Source of the DNA: Jaltomata sinuosa
Taxonomy: Eukaryota; Streptophyta; Magnoliopsida; Solanales; Solanaceae
DNA length: 64,000 nt
Direction: 5' to 3'
Assembly: GCA_003996215.1 (NCBI GenBank)
Contig: QJPP01000836.1
Coordinates: forward strand, 704,027-768,026
Shown: piece by piece, positions 11,693 through 23,573 of the stretch
Layout: the number at the start of each line of letters is the position of its first letter
Numbering within the stretch: the first letter of the stretch is position 1
Translations under genes and position numbers: made by a program
Notes under the pieces: generated by a model
Database searches by the model: none
What the model was told of the DNA's origin: nothing
What the model saw: the letters and a program-made list of their open reading frames with translations, nothing else

Positions 11693-13384
11693 TTAGGTAC
11701 GTCACTATATTTTCTTCCTTTATGCATCCATAGTCTCTGGACCCCTATTCTTGTTTGGTTTTGAGTTGTCTTAACCTAGAACAAAGTGGAGGTAAAATGG
11801 TTGAGGCTTATACTTTTAGGCGGAGGAGAGTCTTAGACCATAGAAGGAAGTAGGTATTCGTGCTAGATTCTAGAGTAGTGTATGTTCTGTTAGGGTAGAA
11901 TGATCATAGTTCCTTTGAGAGATTGGTGAGAGGTCCATAGACTTAGGAGGGTAGCATGAACCTAAGGGGGAGATGGTGGAATGTAGAATCGGTCAGATTT
12001 TAGAGGCTCAGGTAGCGATGCTTGTGGGTGTTAGAACAAAGTTAAGAGGGGAGGCAAAAGCTTATTTCCATCCTAGCATCCTAAGTATACTTCTGCCGTT
12101 ATGATACCTTTTGCATGCCTTGTGTGTCAACACCATGGTTTTATTTCAGATTCACGCTCATGTTCAGATTCTAGAATGACGAGTGATTACTTCAGACACG
12201 ACTCTACTCTTATCCTGCGATTCTATAAATCCCAGCTCTATGCATGAGGGTTTGTGTCTATGTAAACTCATGTATCTCAGTATGCTTGGTTCTATTTGCT
12301 CAGTTCATTCTTCAAACATGCCGTAATGGCAAATCAAATCATGTTACGTTATGTATATGCTCCGACCTAATTCTTGGAATGGTTCGCGCTTATAATTTCC
12401 TTACTCTAAAGCTCTTGACCTTTGCCTTTGATGACGAAGGGTGGTGATCCCCACCATTCGTGCCTTACGTGCTTAGTATGTGAAATACTCATGCCTATTG
12501 CGCTTAATTCCCTAAGCCTCACCTTGAGTGGATTGATCACGCTAAGTGTAAGTCAAGATCAATCTGTAATCCTTCATTCGTGACACTTCTGCTCCCACTC
12601 TTTTCTTTCAATGATTCTAGTTTATGTTGTTATAAGCGTTAGTGGAGAAGGCCTTGTAGTAGCCTATCTAGGAGGTAGCAGATTCCTTTTCCTTTTTTGT
12701 GTACTTGTTACACCTTGACTTCTAGGTGTGGGTGAATTATGAGATAAGGATTATTCGTGCAAAATAGTTAGATGAGGAATTTTAGTATGTCCCTCTGTAG
12801 AAGTTCTTGAATTTGCAACTTCTAGTTGTGATAGGGAAGAGGAGAGAAGTCTTAAATAGGGTAAGCTATGAAACCATAACGTGACCATAGTTATAAGCTT
12901 GAATATCATGATGGGATACATGTGGATATTTGTTTTGCGCAACTAGTGACCTTTTGGTTGGGAGCCCTAGGTTAGTTGGTTGTTGTGATAAGAGGGGATG
13001 CTATCCTTAGAAGACGATCTACATGCAAGAGATCTGGTCGAGGTAGGTTTGAACATGGAGAATCAGGTAGTTAGACTCAGACCTTAGTACCTTTATGTGT
13101 GTTGTTGAGGTTGTTAGTTACAAATGGTAGGAGTGGTATTTATAAGAGAATAGTTTTCCCATATATCTACTACTCTCAGTTTGGTGTCCCTTTCGGTTAA
13201 CTACGATTTCTAGAGTATGTTTGTTCTTTACGAGTTTTGGTTGAGTTCCTACTCTCATCCCAGACCAGTTATCATGTTTGATATCCAGTTCCCGTCCTAT
13301 TGGTCGTTCTTACATTTTCAGCATGCATACGTGTCTCATGAAACCAGCTCAGTTTTTATTTCAATCAGAAGTCGGCTACCACGA
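11693..13384 (+). other. Family C internal region with no recognisable gene
   Basis: About 1.7 kb between the zinc knuckle and a chromodomain-like tail, where protease, RT, RNase H and integrase would be expected. I find no catalytic motif in any frame. The open frames 12244-12447, 12751-12942 and the start of 13217-13492 look accidental. The element seems to be a pol-less derivative. Confidence 0.5.
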
Positions 13385-13492
13385 TTGTACTTCAACTTTC
13401 ACAACTCAGTTGAAGGAGCTACTTGGGAAGCAGAATCATCCATGAATGCCAAGTACCTTCACTCTTTTTCCTTCAGATCCGGTTCTGCTTGA
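13385..13492 (+). pseudogene. Family C pol C-terminal tail (chromodomain-like) remnant
   Basis: The frame reads FNFHNSVEGATWEAESSMNA and then KYLHSF, matching the conserved end of gypsy chromovirus pol (EEATWE...MxxKYPxLF). Only this tail survives, just ahead of the polypurine tract and 3' LTR. Confidence 0.55.
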
Positions 13493-13710
13493 GGTAGTAT
13501 TTACATCCTTAGTATGTCCTCCCGAATCTATTCCATCAGTTTCCCTCACGATCCTAGCATGTATTCATAATTTTGAAGTTGATTCAGCCATGTCTTAAGT
13601 TGAAAAGTTCAGTTTCATGTTTATTCTTCAGTTTTCATGTTTGTTTTTGGTTGGGCTGTTTTCTCTCTAGAGTTCCCTTGATTGGTCTTCATTCGAGGAT
13701 GAATGATCCC

Positions 13711-13723
13711 AAGGGGAAGATAT
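13711..13723 (+). other. Polypurine tract of family C
   Basis: aaggggaagatat lies immediately 5' of the TG that starts the 3' LTR at 13724. Its position and purine run fit the plus-strand primer. Confidence 0.6.
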
Positions 13724-16307
13724 TGTAACACCCCAAAAATCCTAAGCTAATACTCGAACCATCTCCATGAGTGTAATGATCATTTTTCTAGTGTAGTGAG
13801 TGCTTTGGAAGCGAATCATATTCATAAGAAACTCTTATCATCAAGTTAAGTCGCAAGCACCTCACCCAAGTAAGTTTTCATGTAAGACTAAACTAGGGTC
13901 AACTTTAATCGAGAATTCCTCCTAAAATATAAAGAGATAGGTGGCCTAGTACCCACCAAATTAAAAAAAAATTGAGTCTTCTTTCCAACGCCACCAACCT
14001 CGCAGTAATTCGAGTCCGGAGTAAAACATTTTGGGCAGTTTACTACAGCACTATCAGTGATTACGGATTGGGATGACGAACCGTGGTTCTGAACCACGGT
14101 CCGTACTGTGACTCGTGATTTCTAAACTGAACCTAAAAATTTTCATCTTCAAAACCACTGGTTGGTTCACGACCCATAGACCAAAACCACGGTTAGTAGA
14201 GTGACCCGTGGTTAGTCAAAATATAGATTTTCTACCCAGTTTCCACGAATGACTTGACGGGTCATTGTTTTGAACGATGGTCCATCCTGTAATCGTGGAA
14301 TCACCTTTAGAGAGGTACCAAGTCCTCTAAATTCCACGAGTGGGTTTACGACCCGTCAACCTATTCCATGACCCGTTCTTCCACTCGTAATCCCTGAGGA
14401 TCAGAGGATTCTCATATCCTAAAGTCGGAACCACGAGTCAACAGGATGGTCCATCGTCCTGAACCACGGACCGTAGAGTGACTCGTGGTGTTGAGTTCTA
14501 GTAGACCCCTAGAAGTGGCATTTGAAACCACGGATCAGTTAACAGCTCATCCTTTAGGATGACGGACCGTGGACTGACTCGTGGTCTCTGAAGCCGACTT
14601 TTTCTAGCTTTTTCCAAGTTTAAGTCCAGGGGTATTTTTGTAATTTCCTACTATTTTATTTCCTATACTAAGTCATTTTAAGCCTATTTAGGAGGGTTTT
14701 TATTCCTACTTAGCCTAAGTTCTCTCCCATTCTTTCAATCAACTTTCAAAAGAAGAAAAGGAGTTCCATCTTCTCAAGCTTCAAGTTAGGGTTTCAAGCT
14801 CCAAGTTCAAGCCTCCTCTTCTTTTCAATTTCAAGTGGGTTAGCTTCAATCAAGGTATGTGGGTATTCAATAAGGGATTCCTTCACTCTTATACCCAAAA
14901 CCCCAATCTTCTAAATTGAACTTATGGATTTCTAAACTAGGGTTCTTACCCAATTCTTATGGGTCCTTCTAAAATTGTTTCCTCGTGATTCTTCTATGGA
15001 TTCTAACTCTGAATTGCATGGGTTCTTATGAGTGGTTTTTTATTCATGATTTTAAGGCTAATCCTTATCTAATTTATGAAACTTAGGTTCTTATTCAAAT
15101 TGGGAAAAATTGATGGGTTTTATTTAAAGTGTTAATTCATAACTTCTTATTCATTACTCATGTTTTAATTGTGGTTCCTTGAATGTTTACAAAATCCCAT
15201 ATGTTGATGATAAATTTTAGCATGATCTCATTGATTTGCATATTTTCAAGCAAAATTGGCATGTTTAGATAACATGGCCTCTATTATCATGAAATTTTGT
15301 ATGCCTAATTCTTCAAGCTATGAATTTAGAAAGAAAGGTATATTTTGAATTATGGCTATGCTAAGTTTTAAGACTTATGAATTGAAATTGCATGACATCA
15401 GATATGTCCCTATGTTTTATGAATGGTTTGGCATCTAGGTATGTCTACCTAAGCTATGAACAGATTTGACATCAGATATGTCATTAGTTATAATCAGTTT
15501 TGGCATCAGATATGTCCCAGTATTATATGAGCTACAAGTATATTTTGAGAGTAGTATTGAGCATCGAGTTGGATTGGGTGAGCGTACCCCTTGTATATCC
15601 CAGAACTACGTGCCCCCGTAGGTTCTAAGTCCCCTCTGTTGGGTATCAGATTTAGTGATCACACCACAGTCATGCCTCTATACCCTGGAAAAGTATATTG
15701 GGTCCTTTTGATAGGGTGTATACATCGGATTCCATGTAGCTCACATGGTCTATGTCGGTTAGAGAACCTCCCACAGAAACAGTTTCAAGTTTAAAAATGT
15801 ATTGACTCCTTGCTTTCAGATTTCAGACTTATTACTTATGATTAAGTTTTTAGCTTATGATATTGCATTGATTCATTATATTACAGATTTTACTATTACC
15901 AAATGATTTCAGATTCAAGGATAATTTAAGCATGTTTATTACAAATTATGCATGACCTCAGCTTTAAACACGCTTTCAAGTATATTTTTAGCATGACCTA
16001 TGCATATCTCACATACTCGGTATATCCTATAGTACTGACGCATATCTTGCGGTGCATCCATTGATGATGCAGAATCAGGTGTTTCTTATCAGACCCAAGG
16101 CTAGAGCTTCCAGGCCTTTTTCTGTCAGTTGTTGGTGAGTCCTCTTAGATCGAGGACTAGTTCTGTTCTTAGTCAATGTTAGCTATTATATTCTTCCGCA
16201 CTTTGAGTTATCTAGGGTCTTGTCATAGCAACTCTTTATGTCATGAGTAGAGGCTTTTCATACATAGACAGCTTTCGAGTCTCTTTATGGATTTTGTACT
16301 CCTATTT
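13724..16307 (+). repeat. Family C 3' LTR, lacking its last ~150 bp
   Basis: Starts TGTAACACCCC after the polypurine tract and matches 8861-10845 from position 14324 onward. It breaks off at about 16307, where the sequence changes to family A LTR, so the last ~150 bp present at 10846-10997 are absent. It carries a perfect inverted repeat (accgtggttc, 1-nt spacer, gaaccacggt, 14080-14100) and other tcgtgg/ccacgg motifs. Confidence 0.8.
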
Positions 16308-16848
16308 ACCTACCATTCATCTACTCATATATATGCATAGTCCGAGGCGGTATTCCGAGCACCCGATGCGGTATTCTAGATTTATATTATTATGCATTCA
16401 TACATTATATCATTTTCATGGCATTACCTTGGTTGGTGCTTTTGGATTATTGTTGATCGAGTTGGATCCTTTTATTGATTTGCCCTTCTATCAGTTTATC
16501 TCTTTCATTTTTTGCTTTTATAACTAGATTTAGGTGGATCCCTGTGTTTTTACTATTTTCCTGTATCTTATTACCTATATATTATCTTTCTGTGCTCGGT
16601 CAGCCTATGATGCCTACTGGTACTCATACTACACTCTGCATCTTTTTCTGATGCAGCACCTAGTACGAGCCACCCTCAATGACCTTTCTGTCGTTCGAGG
16701 CCTGTTGCAGTTTGGATCGCGGTGAGCTCCCGATGCTTTTGGAGACTTTACATGCTTTTCATTTTGTATGCCCTGTCTATATTTTTGTAGTTTGGATAGA
16801 TAGTGTCTGTTGTATAGCTACTCCTTGCTTAGTCTCTCTTGTACTAGA
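16308..16848 (+). repeat. Internal fragment of a family A LTR
   Basis: Matches family A LTR positions equivalent to about 6765-7300 (catatatatgcatagtccga, later tcttgtactag). It lies between the truncated family C LTR and a family A integrase remnant. Neither LTR end is present, so it came through rearrangement, not simple insertion. Confidence 0.75.
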
Positions 16849-17106
16849 CGGGTACCAACTTGCTTCGTGATTGTATGGATAGAGTTCGGGTTATTCAGGA
16901 GAGACTTTTCACTACCCAGAGTAGGCAAAAGAGTTATGCTGACCTGAGAGTTCAAAATCTAGAGTTCATGGTTCGTGATAGTGAGTTCCTTCGGGGATCG
17001 CCCATGAAGGGCGCGATGAGGTTCGGGAGGAAGGGTAAGCTCAGTTTGAGGTTCATTGGGCCATTTGAGATCCTTTGTCATATTGGATAGGTTGCTTATG
17101 AGTTAC

Positions 17107-17465
17107 CAAAAAAACTCGTGCTCAAAATATTTTGATTTTTGAGCACAGGTTTGTCGGTAAAAAAATTAAATGGATTCAAGTAGAGTTTTCTCGAACGTAT
17201 CAATAAGCTAGACCCATATTGCGAGTTGTTTCATGCCATAAATAAACTCGGACACTCAAGAAATCGTTGGACAGGCGGATTCACATCTCTTACAACCAAC
17301 ACAGTCCTCTGTTCGTGGAGCAGAAGCAATTAGTTTAGCCTTACAACCGTCCCAAGGTATCATTTCTAATACATTGGTGGGGCAGGCTCGGACACATTGA
17401 GTACATCCTATACACGTATCATAAATCTTTACTGAATGTGACATTTTCCTCCTGCTCTTTCCAGT
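17107..17465 (-). other. Chloroplast DNA insertion (NUPT) carrying psaC
   Basis: About 360 bp that interrupt the gypsy pol frame and hold the whole psaC reading frame, an AGGAGG-like ribosome-binding site 5' of it (near 17450), and about 95 bp of 3' flank that would be the psaC-ndhD spacer. Boundaries are set by where retrotransposon homology stops (about 17106) and resumes (about 17466), give or take some 10 bp. Inferred nuclear copy, since retrotransposon sequence continues on both sides. Confidence 0.85.
17200..17444 (-). pseudogene. psaC: Nuclear pseudogene of chloroplast psaC (PSI iron-sulfur subunit VII)
   Basis: psaC encodes the small stromal photosystem I protein that holds the FA and FB 4Fe-4S clusters. 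The start at 17444 gives MSHSVKIYDTCIGCTQC and both ferredoxin-like Cys motifs (CIGCTQCVRACP and CVGCKRCESACP) survive. One base is missing after the second motif, in the codons for PTDFL, so the frame shifts and stops at 17256. The remaining codons (VYLWHETT, then MGLAY and stop) are still readable one frame over, down to 17200. Total length is 245 bp against 246 for an intact 81-codon gene, as expected from a single deletion. Asn replaces the usual Asp in the first PTD and an Asn replaces Ser near the end, compatible with C-to-T decay in the nucleus. Not expected to be expressed. Confidence 0.93.
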
Positions 17466-17780
17466 GTGCATCCTGTGTTTCATGTCTCTATGCTGCGATG
17501 GTATATTTTGGATGAGTCTCACGTGCTTCAGTTAGAGTCAGTTTAATTGAATGAGTCCTTAGCCTTTGAGGAGGAGCCTGTTGCTATTTTGGACAGGAAT
17601 GTTAGGAAGCTGAGGTCCAAAGAGATTCTGTCAGTTAAGGTTCAGTGGCGGCATCGTCCTATCAAGGAGGTTACTTGGGAGATCGAGACCGACATACAGA
17701 CCTGTTATCCTCGTCTTTTTGAGTCTTCAGGTACTATCCTTTTACTAACTTTCATGGATAAAAGTTCTTTTAGTAGTGGA

Positions 17781-20618
17781 TGTTATAATGACCCTCCCGG
17801 TCATTTTCCTATTTTTCGTGCTTTTTCCGTGTTTCAAGATTTCCCTTAGCGCCTATTGGTCATTTATGACTTGCCGGGACTGACGGTTTGGTTCCTGGGT
17901 CATTATGACCATTTCCCTATTTTAGAACTTGAACTTAGAAAATCTTTGACTTTGGTCAACTTTCTTGGTAAACATGCTCAGAATCGAATTCCAATAGTTC
18001 TGTTGGCTCCGGAACGAGGATTTTGGCCTAGTAGGACCATTGGTCTGGGTCTGAGTGCTTTCCGTTTGGTTTGGTGTTGCTTTCTGTGTTTTCAAGCTAG
18101 TTTGACTAGTAGGGTTGACTTTGGTCAACATTCGGAGAAGACGGCCTCGGATGGAAATTCTATCAGTGGTGTTAGCGCTAGAATATCGACTTTAGGATAG
18201 AGGGACCTTGGGTTCGGGTCCCGGGGCTTCCAGACTTGTTTAGGGTATTGAGTTCCGAGTCAATTTTGGGCATGGGGCCCCTTTTCTTTAAAACGATCTC
18301 CATTGGGAGTTTCATCATTTCCTTTGAGTCTGGAATGTTGTTTCTAATTGGGTAGCATGGTTGGTTTGTGTTCACGGGATTCCAGATGAATATGGAAGGT
18401 CCATCGGATGAACTTTTGGCCTATGTGAATTGTTGGTTGCTTCTATAAAAGTTGCAGACCAGTTGGTCATCGCGATCGCGAGGTGGCCATCGCATTCGCG
18501 ATAGTCTAGTTTCTTGACCATCGCGATCGCGTGGGTTGCCCTTCGCGATCGTGATAAAGTCGGCTGAGACTCAGCCCAATTTCCTCTTCATGAAAGCGGG
18601 GCTGGACCATCGCGATCGTGATGGTCTGGCCAGCGTTCCCTCGCGAATGCGTGGGGTCCTTCGCGATCGCGATGAAGGACCCCTGACAGCTATTTAAGCT
18701 GCCAACTTCATTTTCTCCTCCATCATTTCTTGCTTCTCCATTGTTAAAGCTTCCAAGCTCCGGTTTTAACTCCCCCACTCAGTCTACTTTGTCTGGTAAG
18801 TTCCCTCTTCTCCTCTCATCTCTTTTACGTTGTTAATCCTCGTTAAACCCGTTAATTTTGCATTGTTTCCTTGATAAATCCTTTGAATTAGTAGCACTTC
18901 GGGGCTGTTTTGAGCTCCGAAATGAACTTTGTCCACGCTCAAATTTTGGGCATGGGTTCCTTAACCCATTGCGGATATAATTGTAGTTTTTATTTTCTGT
19001 TTCATTGCACAAGCCTCGAGGGTCATTTTCCGACCTGATTTCTGGCCTGATTTTTCGTATATCAATATGGGTGTCATTTTTCTCGTCTTGACACCTAGTT
19101 TATGTTCTTGATAGCGTGGTAGCTTTTTGAGGTTGTTCAGAAGGGGAAGTCACACGAGTGATGGTTCATGTTTGTAGTTCAGCCCCGAGGTAGGTTACGA
19201 TTTACTTTCTAGACTGAGTGTAGTTAGATTTTATATATTTATTTGATACTGGAATGTTAGGTTGGATTTTAGATATATTTAAGCTTGAATCCTGCTTACC
19301 GCTTATAATTTGTCCATTTCGGATTTTAGTGTAGAATTATCATGTTCATCCTTAGTCTAGGAGCTTGTAGTACCGTTGTGGCTAGCTTAGAATCCCTAGT
19401 TGCTTTTAGGAAGTTTTAGAGGTAGAGTAGAGAATCTTGGTGAATTTCTGTGTTATTTCCCTGTTTTATTCGCTTTGTTCTACTGTTGTATGTAATTGTG
19501 GGCCCGAGGCCATAGCTTGGATTTGGATGGAGCTCCAGGTCAGTTCTCTTAGTTTGGAGGGTATTTTTCCCTGTTTCTGCCTTGTTGAGTATGGTTTCCT
19601 CTGGTTGGTTATTTCATGTTCATATTGCATCGCACCTCATGGATATAGAAGGAAAGCATTTTCAAAGGGTTTTGGTTTCAAATTGAGGTTTACTATGGCT
19701 ACGGTGAATTTAGGATTTTGAATTAAATTGTATTGGACTTTACTATGGGTTTTGGAAGGAAAAATGGGAAAACACTATTTTATACATTACTCATAGTCCG
19801 GTGCAGTATTTTGGACCCCCGATGCGTTATTCTGGGTTTTTACCTTTCATTCATCTACTCATATATATGCATAGTCCGAGGTATTTTGGGCCCTCGATGC
19901 GGTATTCTGGGTGTATATTATTATGCATTCATACATTATATCATTTTCATGGCATTACCTTGGTTGGTGCTTTTGGATCGTTGTTGATCGGGTTGGATCC
20001 TGTTATTGCTTTGCCCTTTTATCGATTTGTCTCTTTCGATTTTGGCTTTTATAACTAGATTTAGGTGGATCCTTGTGTTTTAACTGCTTTCTTGTATCTT
20101 ATTACCTATATATTATCTTTCTACGCTCGATCGGCCTATGATGCCTACTGAGTACCCATTGTCTTGGTACTCATACTACACTCCGTATCTTTTACTGATG
20201 CAACACCTAGTACAAGCCACCCACATTGACCTTCCTGCCGTTCGAGGCCTGTTGCAGTTCGAATCGCAGTGAGCTCCCTGTGCTTTTTGAAACTTTACAT
20301 GCTTTCCATCTTGTATACCCTGTCTATATTTTTGTATTTTGGATAGACAGAGTCTGTTGTATAGCCACTCCTTGCTTAGTTGCTCTTGTACTAGTGACAC
20401 CAGGTCCGGGTTGGTTCTCGTATTATTTTATCTATTCAGTCACTTTAGGGCCATCTTTTATATATTTTGTACGTTGGTATGTATATATGCTATTTGCCCT
20501 GTCTTTTCATTTATATCTTCTGCTTTCCTTAGTTTAATTATTATTATTATTGTCTTCTGCATCATTGGGTTTTGGCTTGTCTATTGGGGGTCATGTAGAC
20601 GCCATCATGGCTCGAATT
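17781..20618 (+). repeat. Family A 3' LTR, truncated at its 3' end
   Basis: Begins TGTTATAATGACCC after the pol tail and follows the 4569-7535 copy to ccatcatggctcga at about 20618, missing roughly the last 20 bp. It has diverged clearly from the 5' LTR, so the pair is old or of mixed origin. It contains a second cluster of tcgcgatcgcga palindromes (18470-18672). Open frames within it show no domain. Confidence 0.8.
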
Positions 20619-21092
20619 AGTATGACCTCCCTAAGCTATAGCTTGGTTGCTTTGTTGTTAAACCGATAGTGATTTAATTGAGATTGTCGGATATATGATT
20701 GTTGATCGAGAGATGAACAATCATACCCATAACCAAGGCTACCTATGTCAATGAGTGAGAATTTGCGTGAATAGGCAATCACTTTATCCCACACTAGATC
20801 CCCCATTGGATGCAGATCCGTAGTCGTCTACTCTCATTTGTACACTCATTTTACTTTACCATCTTGTTTTGAATTGGATTTTTGTGACAGAATTCCCAAT
20901 CCCCCCCCAATCCTTTACTTTCTTATTTTCAAACATTTACTATCTTAGTGAAGTCGTTTCATTACAATCATCATTGTGCTATCTACAAGTCTCTGTGGGT
21001 ACGACCTCGACATCCGTTGGGTACTTATAAATGTGTTTTGCTTGATGATCACCAATACCTCTTAATTAGAGAGTATGTTTGAGCGTTTATCA
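20619..21092 (+). repeat. Family E-like LTR, 3' portion only
   Basis: Matches the last ~475 bp of the family E LTR at 29913-30388, including the gacctcc and gtcaatgagtgagaattt stretches and the terminal gcgtttatca. Its 5' part is missing at the junction with the family A LTR. It is a separate insertion from the element at 22200. Confidence 0.7.
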
Positions 21093-22199
21093 GTATGCAA
21101 GGCAATAATAACTTAGCAGGTATCATAAAGTACTGAACGTAAATACAGAGAAGGGGCCAAGGATAATCTGAGTACACCTACCAACTCCTGAATCTATGAA
21201 TAGCTTAACTGATATATAAAGTATTGTAAACACTCAAATAGATCGTTAGAGGTTAGATAGAACATACTTACCTTCCTACGGCACAAACCTCAAACCCATA
21301 ACTAAATGAGAAGTCCTCTTACCCGAATCGAGCTAACTAATATCATCAATTAATGAAATAATCGTGGAAGTAGATCAAGAATCATCATAATACATCCTAA
21401 TTGCTCCTAAACTAAATCATATAATAATATTCAAACAATAACCTAATTGAACTCCAATAAGCTTGGCACACACAAACAACAATTAATATAACCTAACCGA
21501 GCCCCTCCATAAACGCGAAAGGTTCCACATAAATCTATATAGCCCTATAAGCAACTGCATAGCTCCGTAGGAAATATGTGTGGCCCTAAAGACAATACAA
21601 TAGCACCAAAATGCAATTGTATATATGTATATCTTAGAAGGCAACTGTATATTTGTATAGCTCTGAAGGCACTGTACATCTGTATAGCCCCGAAGGTAGC
21701 TGTATATCTAGCCCCTAAGGCACTTCACATCTCTATCTGAGCATACAAGGCTCATGTATCTATATCTAGCCCCATAGACAACATATGTAGCCCCTAAGGC
21801 ACTTCATATCAAGCCTTTAAGGCACCTCATATATCCTCAAAAGTAACTAGTTAGCATGTAAGCCTTAATCTAGCCCCTTTAGGCAAACATTATAGAGAGT
21901 GAACAGGCTTCATTATAGCCCCTAAGACCATCAAAATAGCCCATAGACTTTAATAAACTTCAATATCCCCAGAACAACCTGCATGTAGCCCCGGAGACAC
22001 AAGTAAAATTCATGCAGCTCACCATAATATCCCCAAGGGCAACAATAAATAATAAAATAGCTAAGGTATCAAAGTACTCAAGTAGTCCCAAAGATGAGCA
22101 AGATGAGCTACAAACGACCTATAAAAGTAATCTAAGTTTGGTGTGGTACGAGGTCGCTAACTAAAGAATAAGAGTCCCAACAAGGGATAAATATGTCTA
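21093..22199 (-). repeat. Family D LTR in reverse orientation, distal half
   Basis: A-rich sequence with a run of degenerate tagcccc-taaggca-cttcatat units (about 21535-22030). It continues across the family E insertion into 30389-31374, which is shown by the shared gtcta duplication. Read on the minus strand this is the second half of an LTR that begins TGTAACACCC at 31374. Confidence 0.6.
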
Positions 22200-22420
22200 T
22201 GATAAGTCGGTAATCTACCAACTTATTGAACCTATATCCATGAATTATTGCTATGTTTTGAACCGATTTAGAGGTTCTTATAGCCTGCATTGATGTCTAT
22301 GCAGGTACTTTGTATAGAAGAGGAGAAACAAGGATATGGACCCAAAAATAGCCAAAAAGGAGCGAAGTGTGGAGTTGAGAAAAGCTAGAGAATCTGCCGA
22401 GAGGTGCGGTGGCTGTGTGA
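22200..22420 (+). repeat. Family E 5' LTR remnant
   Basis: The first 221 bp match the start of the 3' LTR (TGATAAGTCGGTAATCTACC and onward). The match stops at about 22420, after gaggtgcggtggctgtgtg, and the sequence passes directly into gag. Nearly 1.3 kb of LTR and the PBS have been deleted. Confidence 0.8.
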
Positions 22421-22425
22421 AAAGC

Positions 22426-23573
22426 ACCATGCTCCATTTGATTCAAATGAAGGGGCTATTTAGTAGAGCTGCCCATGAGGATGCCAACCGGCATAATCAG
22501 AACTTCATGGAGATTTGCGCCTATTCCCTTTCTTTTTGATGGGGGAAGTCATGGCGTGGTTGAAAGAATTGCTGGATGGATCCATCACATCTTAGGCCGA
22601 GTTGGTTAAGGCATTTACCTCAAGATTCTTTCATCCATCTCGAATGATGAAGTTAAGAGATGAGATTATCAACTTTAGGCAGTTCCCAGATGAGCCTCTT
22701 CATGAAGTTTGGCTACGATTCAAAAAGAAGCTTCTATTATGCCCAAACTATGAGTTGTCAGACAATGTGTTACTCCAAAGCTTCTACCGGTCATTGAACT
22801 CTACGAACAAATCAGTGGCTGATAATCTTGGAGATGGCACCTTCATGGACCTTGAGTTTCACATTGCCTCGGAACTATTAGAATGAATGACCAAGACCAA
22901 TCAAGTTTGTCATACGAAAGATGTAGAAGAGTCAACTTTGGGACCGCCCTCAACAATCTTGATGAATGAAACAAGGAGAAAAGATGAGGAGCGAGATAAA
23001 GCTTTGGCTAAAATGATAAAACAAATTGACTTGATGGCCAAGCATGTGATGGGAGCTGGTGTTAAGAAGGTGAATGCAGTGAGTACACCAGAGGTTGAGG
23101 TGAATGATGTGGAGCTTATGATTCAGATTGATGGTAAGCTATGCTACGTGTCAACGGGTTCTTGCCCCGAGTATTATCGCCCGAGGGAGGAGAATTAAGG
23201 TTGGATTAAAGAAAAAAAGAGAGGGATGGGAATTGGCGTGAAAGAGATAAGGATGTGATCATTTCAATCACTGGAGCTCGAATCCTTACATCCTCCCAAA
23301 CAAATCGGATTCTCTCTACCAACTGGGCACAAGTAATCTCGGCCAATCCAAGATAGAGGACATGTTGTCCTTTGTTCTTCAGAAGGTGGATAACACAAAC
23401 TCAGGAGTAAGTGAGTTAAAGAGGGAGGTCTCTACACTTCACCAAATGGTGAGATCCTATAGTGACTCGATCAAACATCTTGAGGCCCAAATGACCCACC
23501 TATCAAGCCAAATGAACCCACAGATGAAGGGAACGCTGCCTAGCGACACCGTCAACAACCCCAAAAATAAATG
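22426..23573 (+). pseudogene. Family E gag (Athila-like), frameshifted
   Basis: Capsid gene remnant. The reading starts inside the domain (MLHLIQMKGLFSRAAHEDAN, then FMEICAYS), shifts near 22540, and continues as LVKAFTSRFFHPSRMMKLRD and FRQFPDEPLHEVWLRFKKKL, then LSDNVLLQSFYRSLN: the Athila capsid pattern of HEDAN...FLEIC, F..RFF and DE...W.RF. After a stop at 22884-22886 it resumes (TKTNQVCHTKDVEE), passes a coiled, charged stretch, and ends with SELKREVSTLHQMV and MTHLSSQMNPQMKGTLPSDT at 23573. Several stops and frame changes make it non-functional. No zinc knuckle or protease follows. Confidence 0.75.

Larger units (their letters stand above)
16849..17774 (+). pseudogene. Family A integrase C-terminus and chromodomain, split by chloroplast DNA
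   Basis: The C-terminal end of chromovirus pol, in two pieces. The first (16849-17106) reads DRVRVIQERLFTTQSRQKSY, then SPMKGAMRFGRKGKLSLRFI and VAYELP, the conserved integrase C-terminal module. The second (about 17466-17740) resumes with HPVFHVSMLRWYILDESHV and runs into NESLAFEEEPVAILDRNVRK, then KVQWRHRPIKEVTWEIE, the chromodomain-like tail of Tekay/Del elements. The ~360 bp between them are chloroplast-derived and cost about 10 integrase residues. The polyprotein would normally end just before the 3' LTR at 17781, as here. Catalytic core and RT are absent. Confidence 0.8.

Noticed and set aside
17256..17522. An 88-codon open frame with ferredoxin-like motifs, as a possible nuclear gene
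   Set aside because: It is plastid psaC with retrotransposon sequence fused at the N-terminus and a frameshift near the C-terminus; no transit peptide or promoter.
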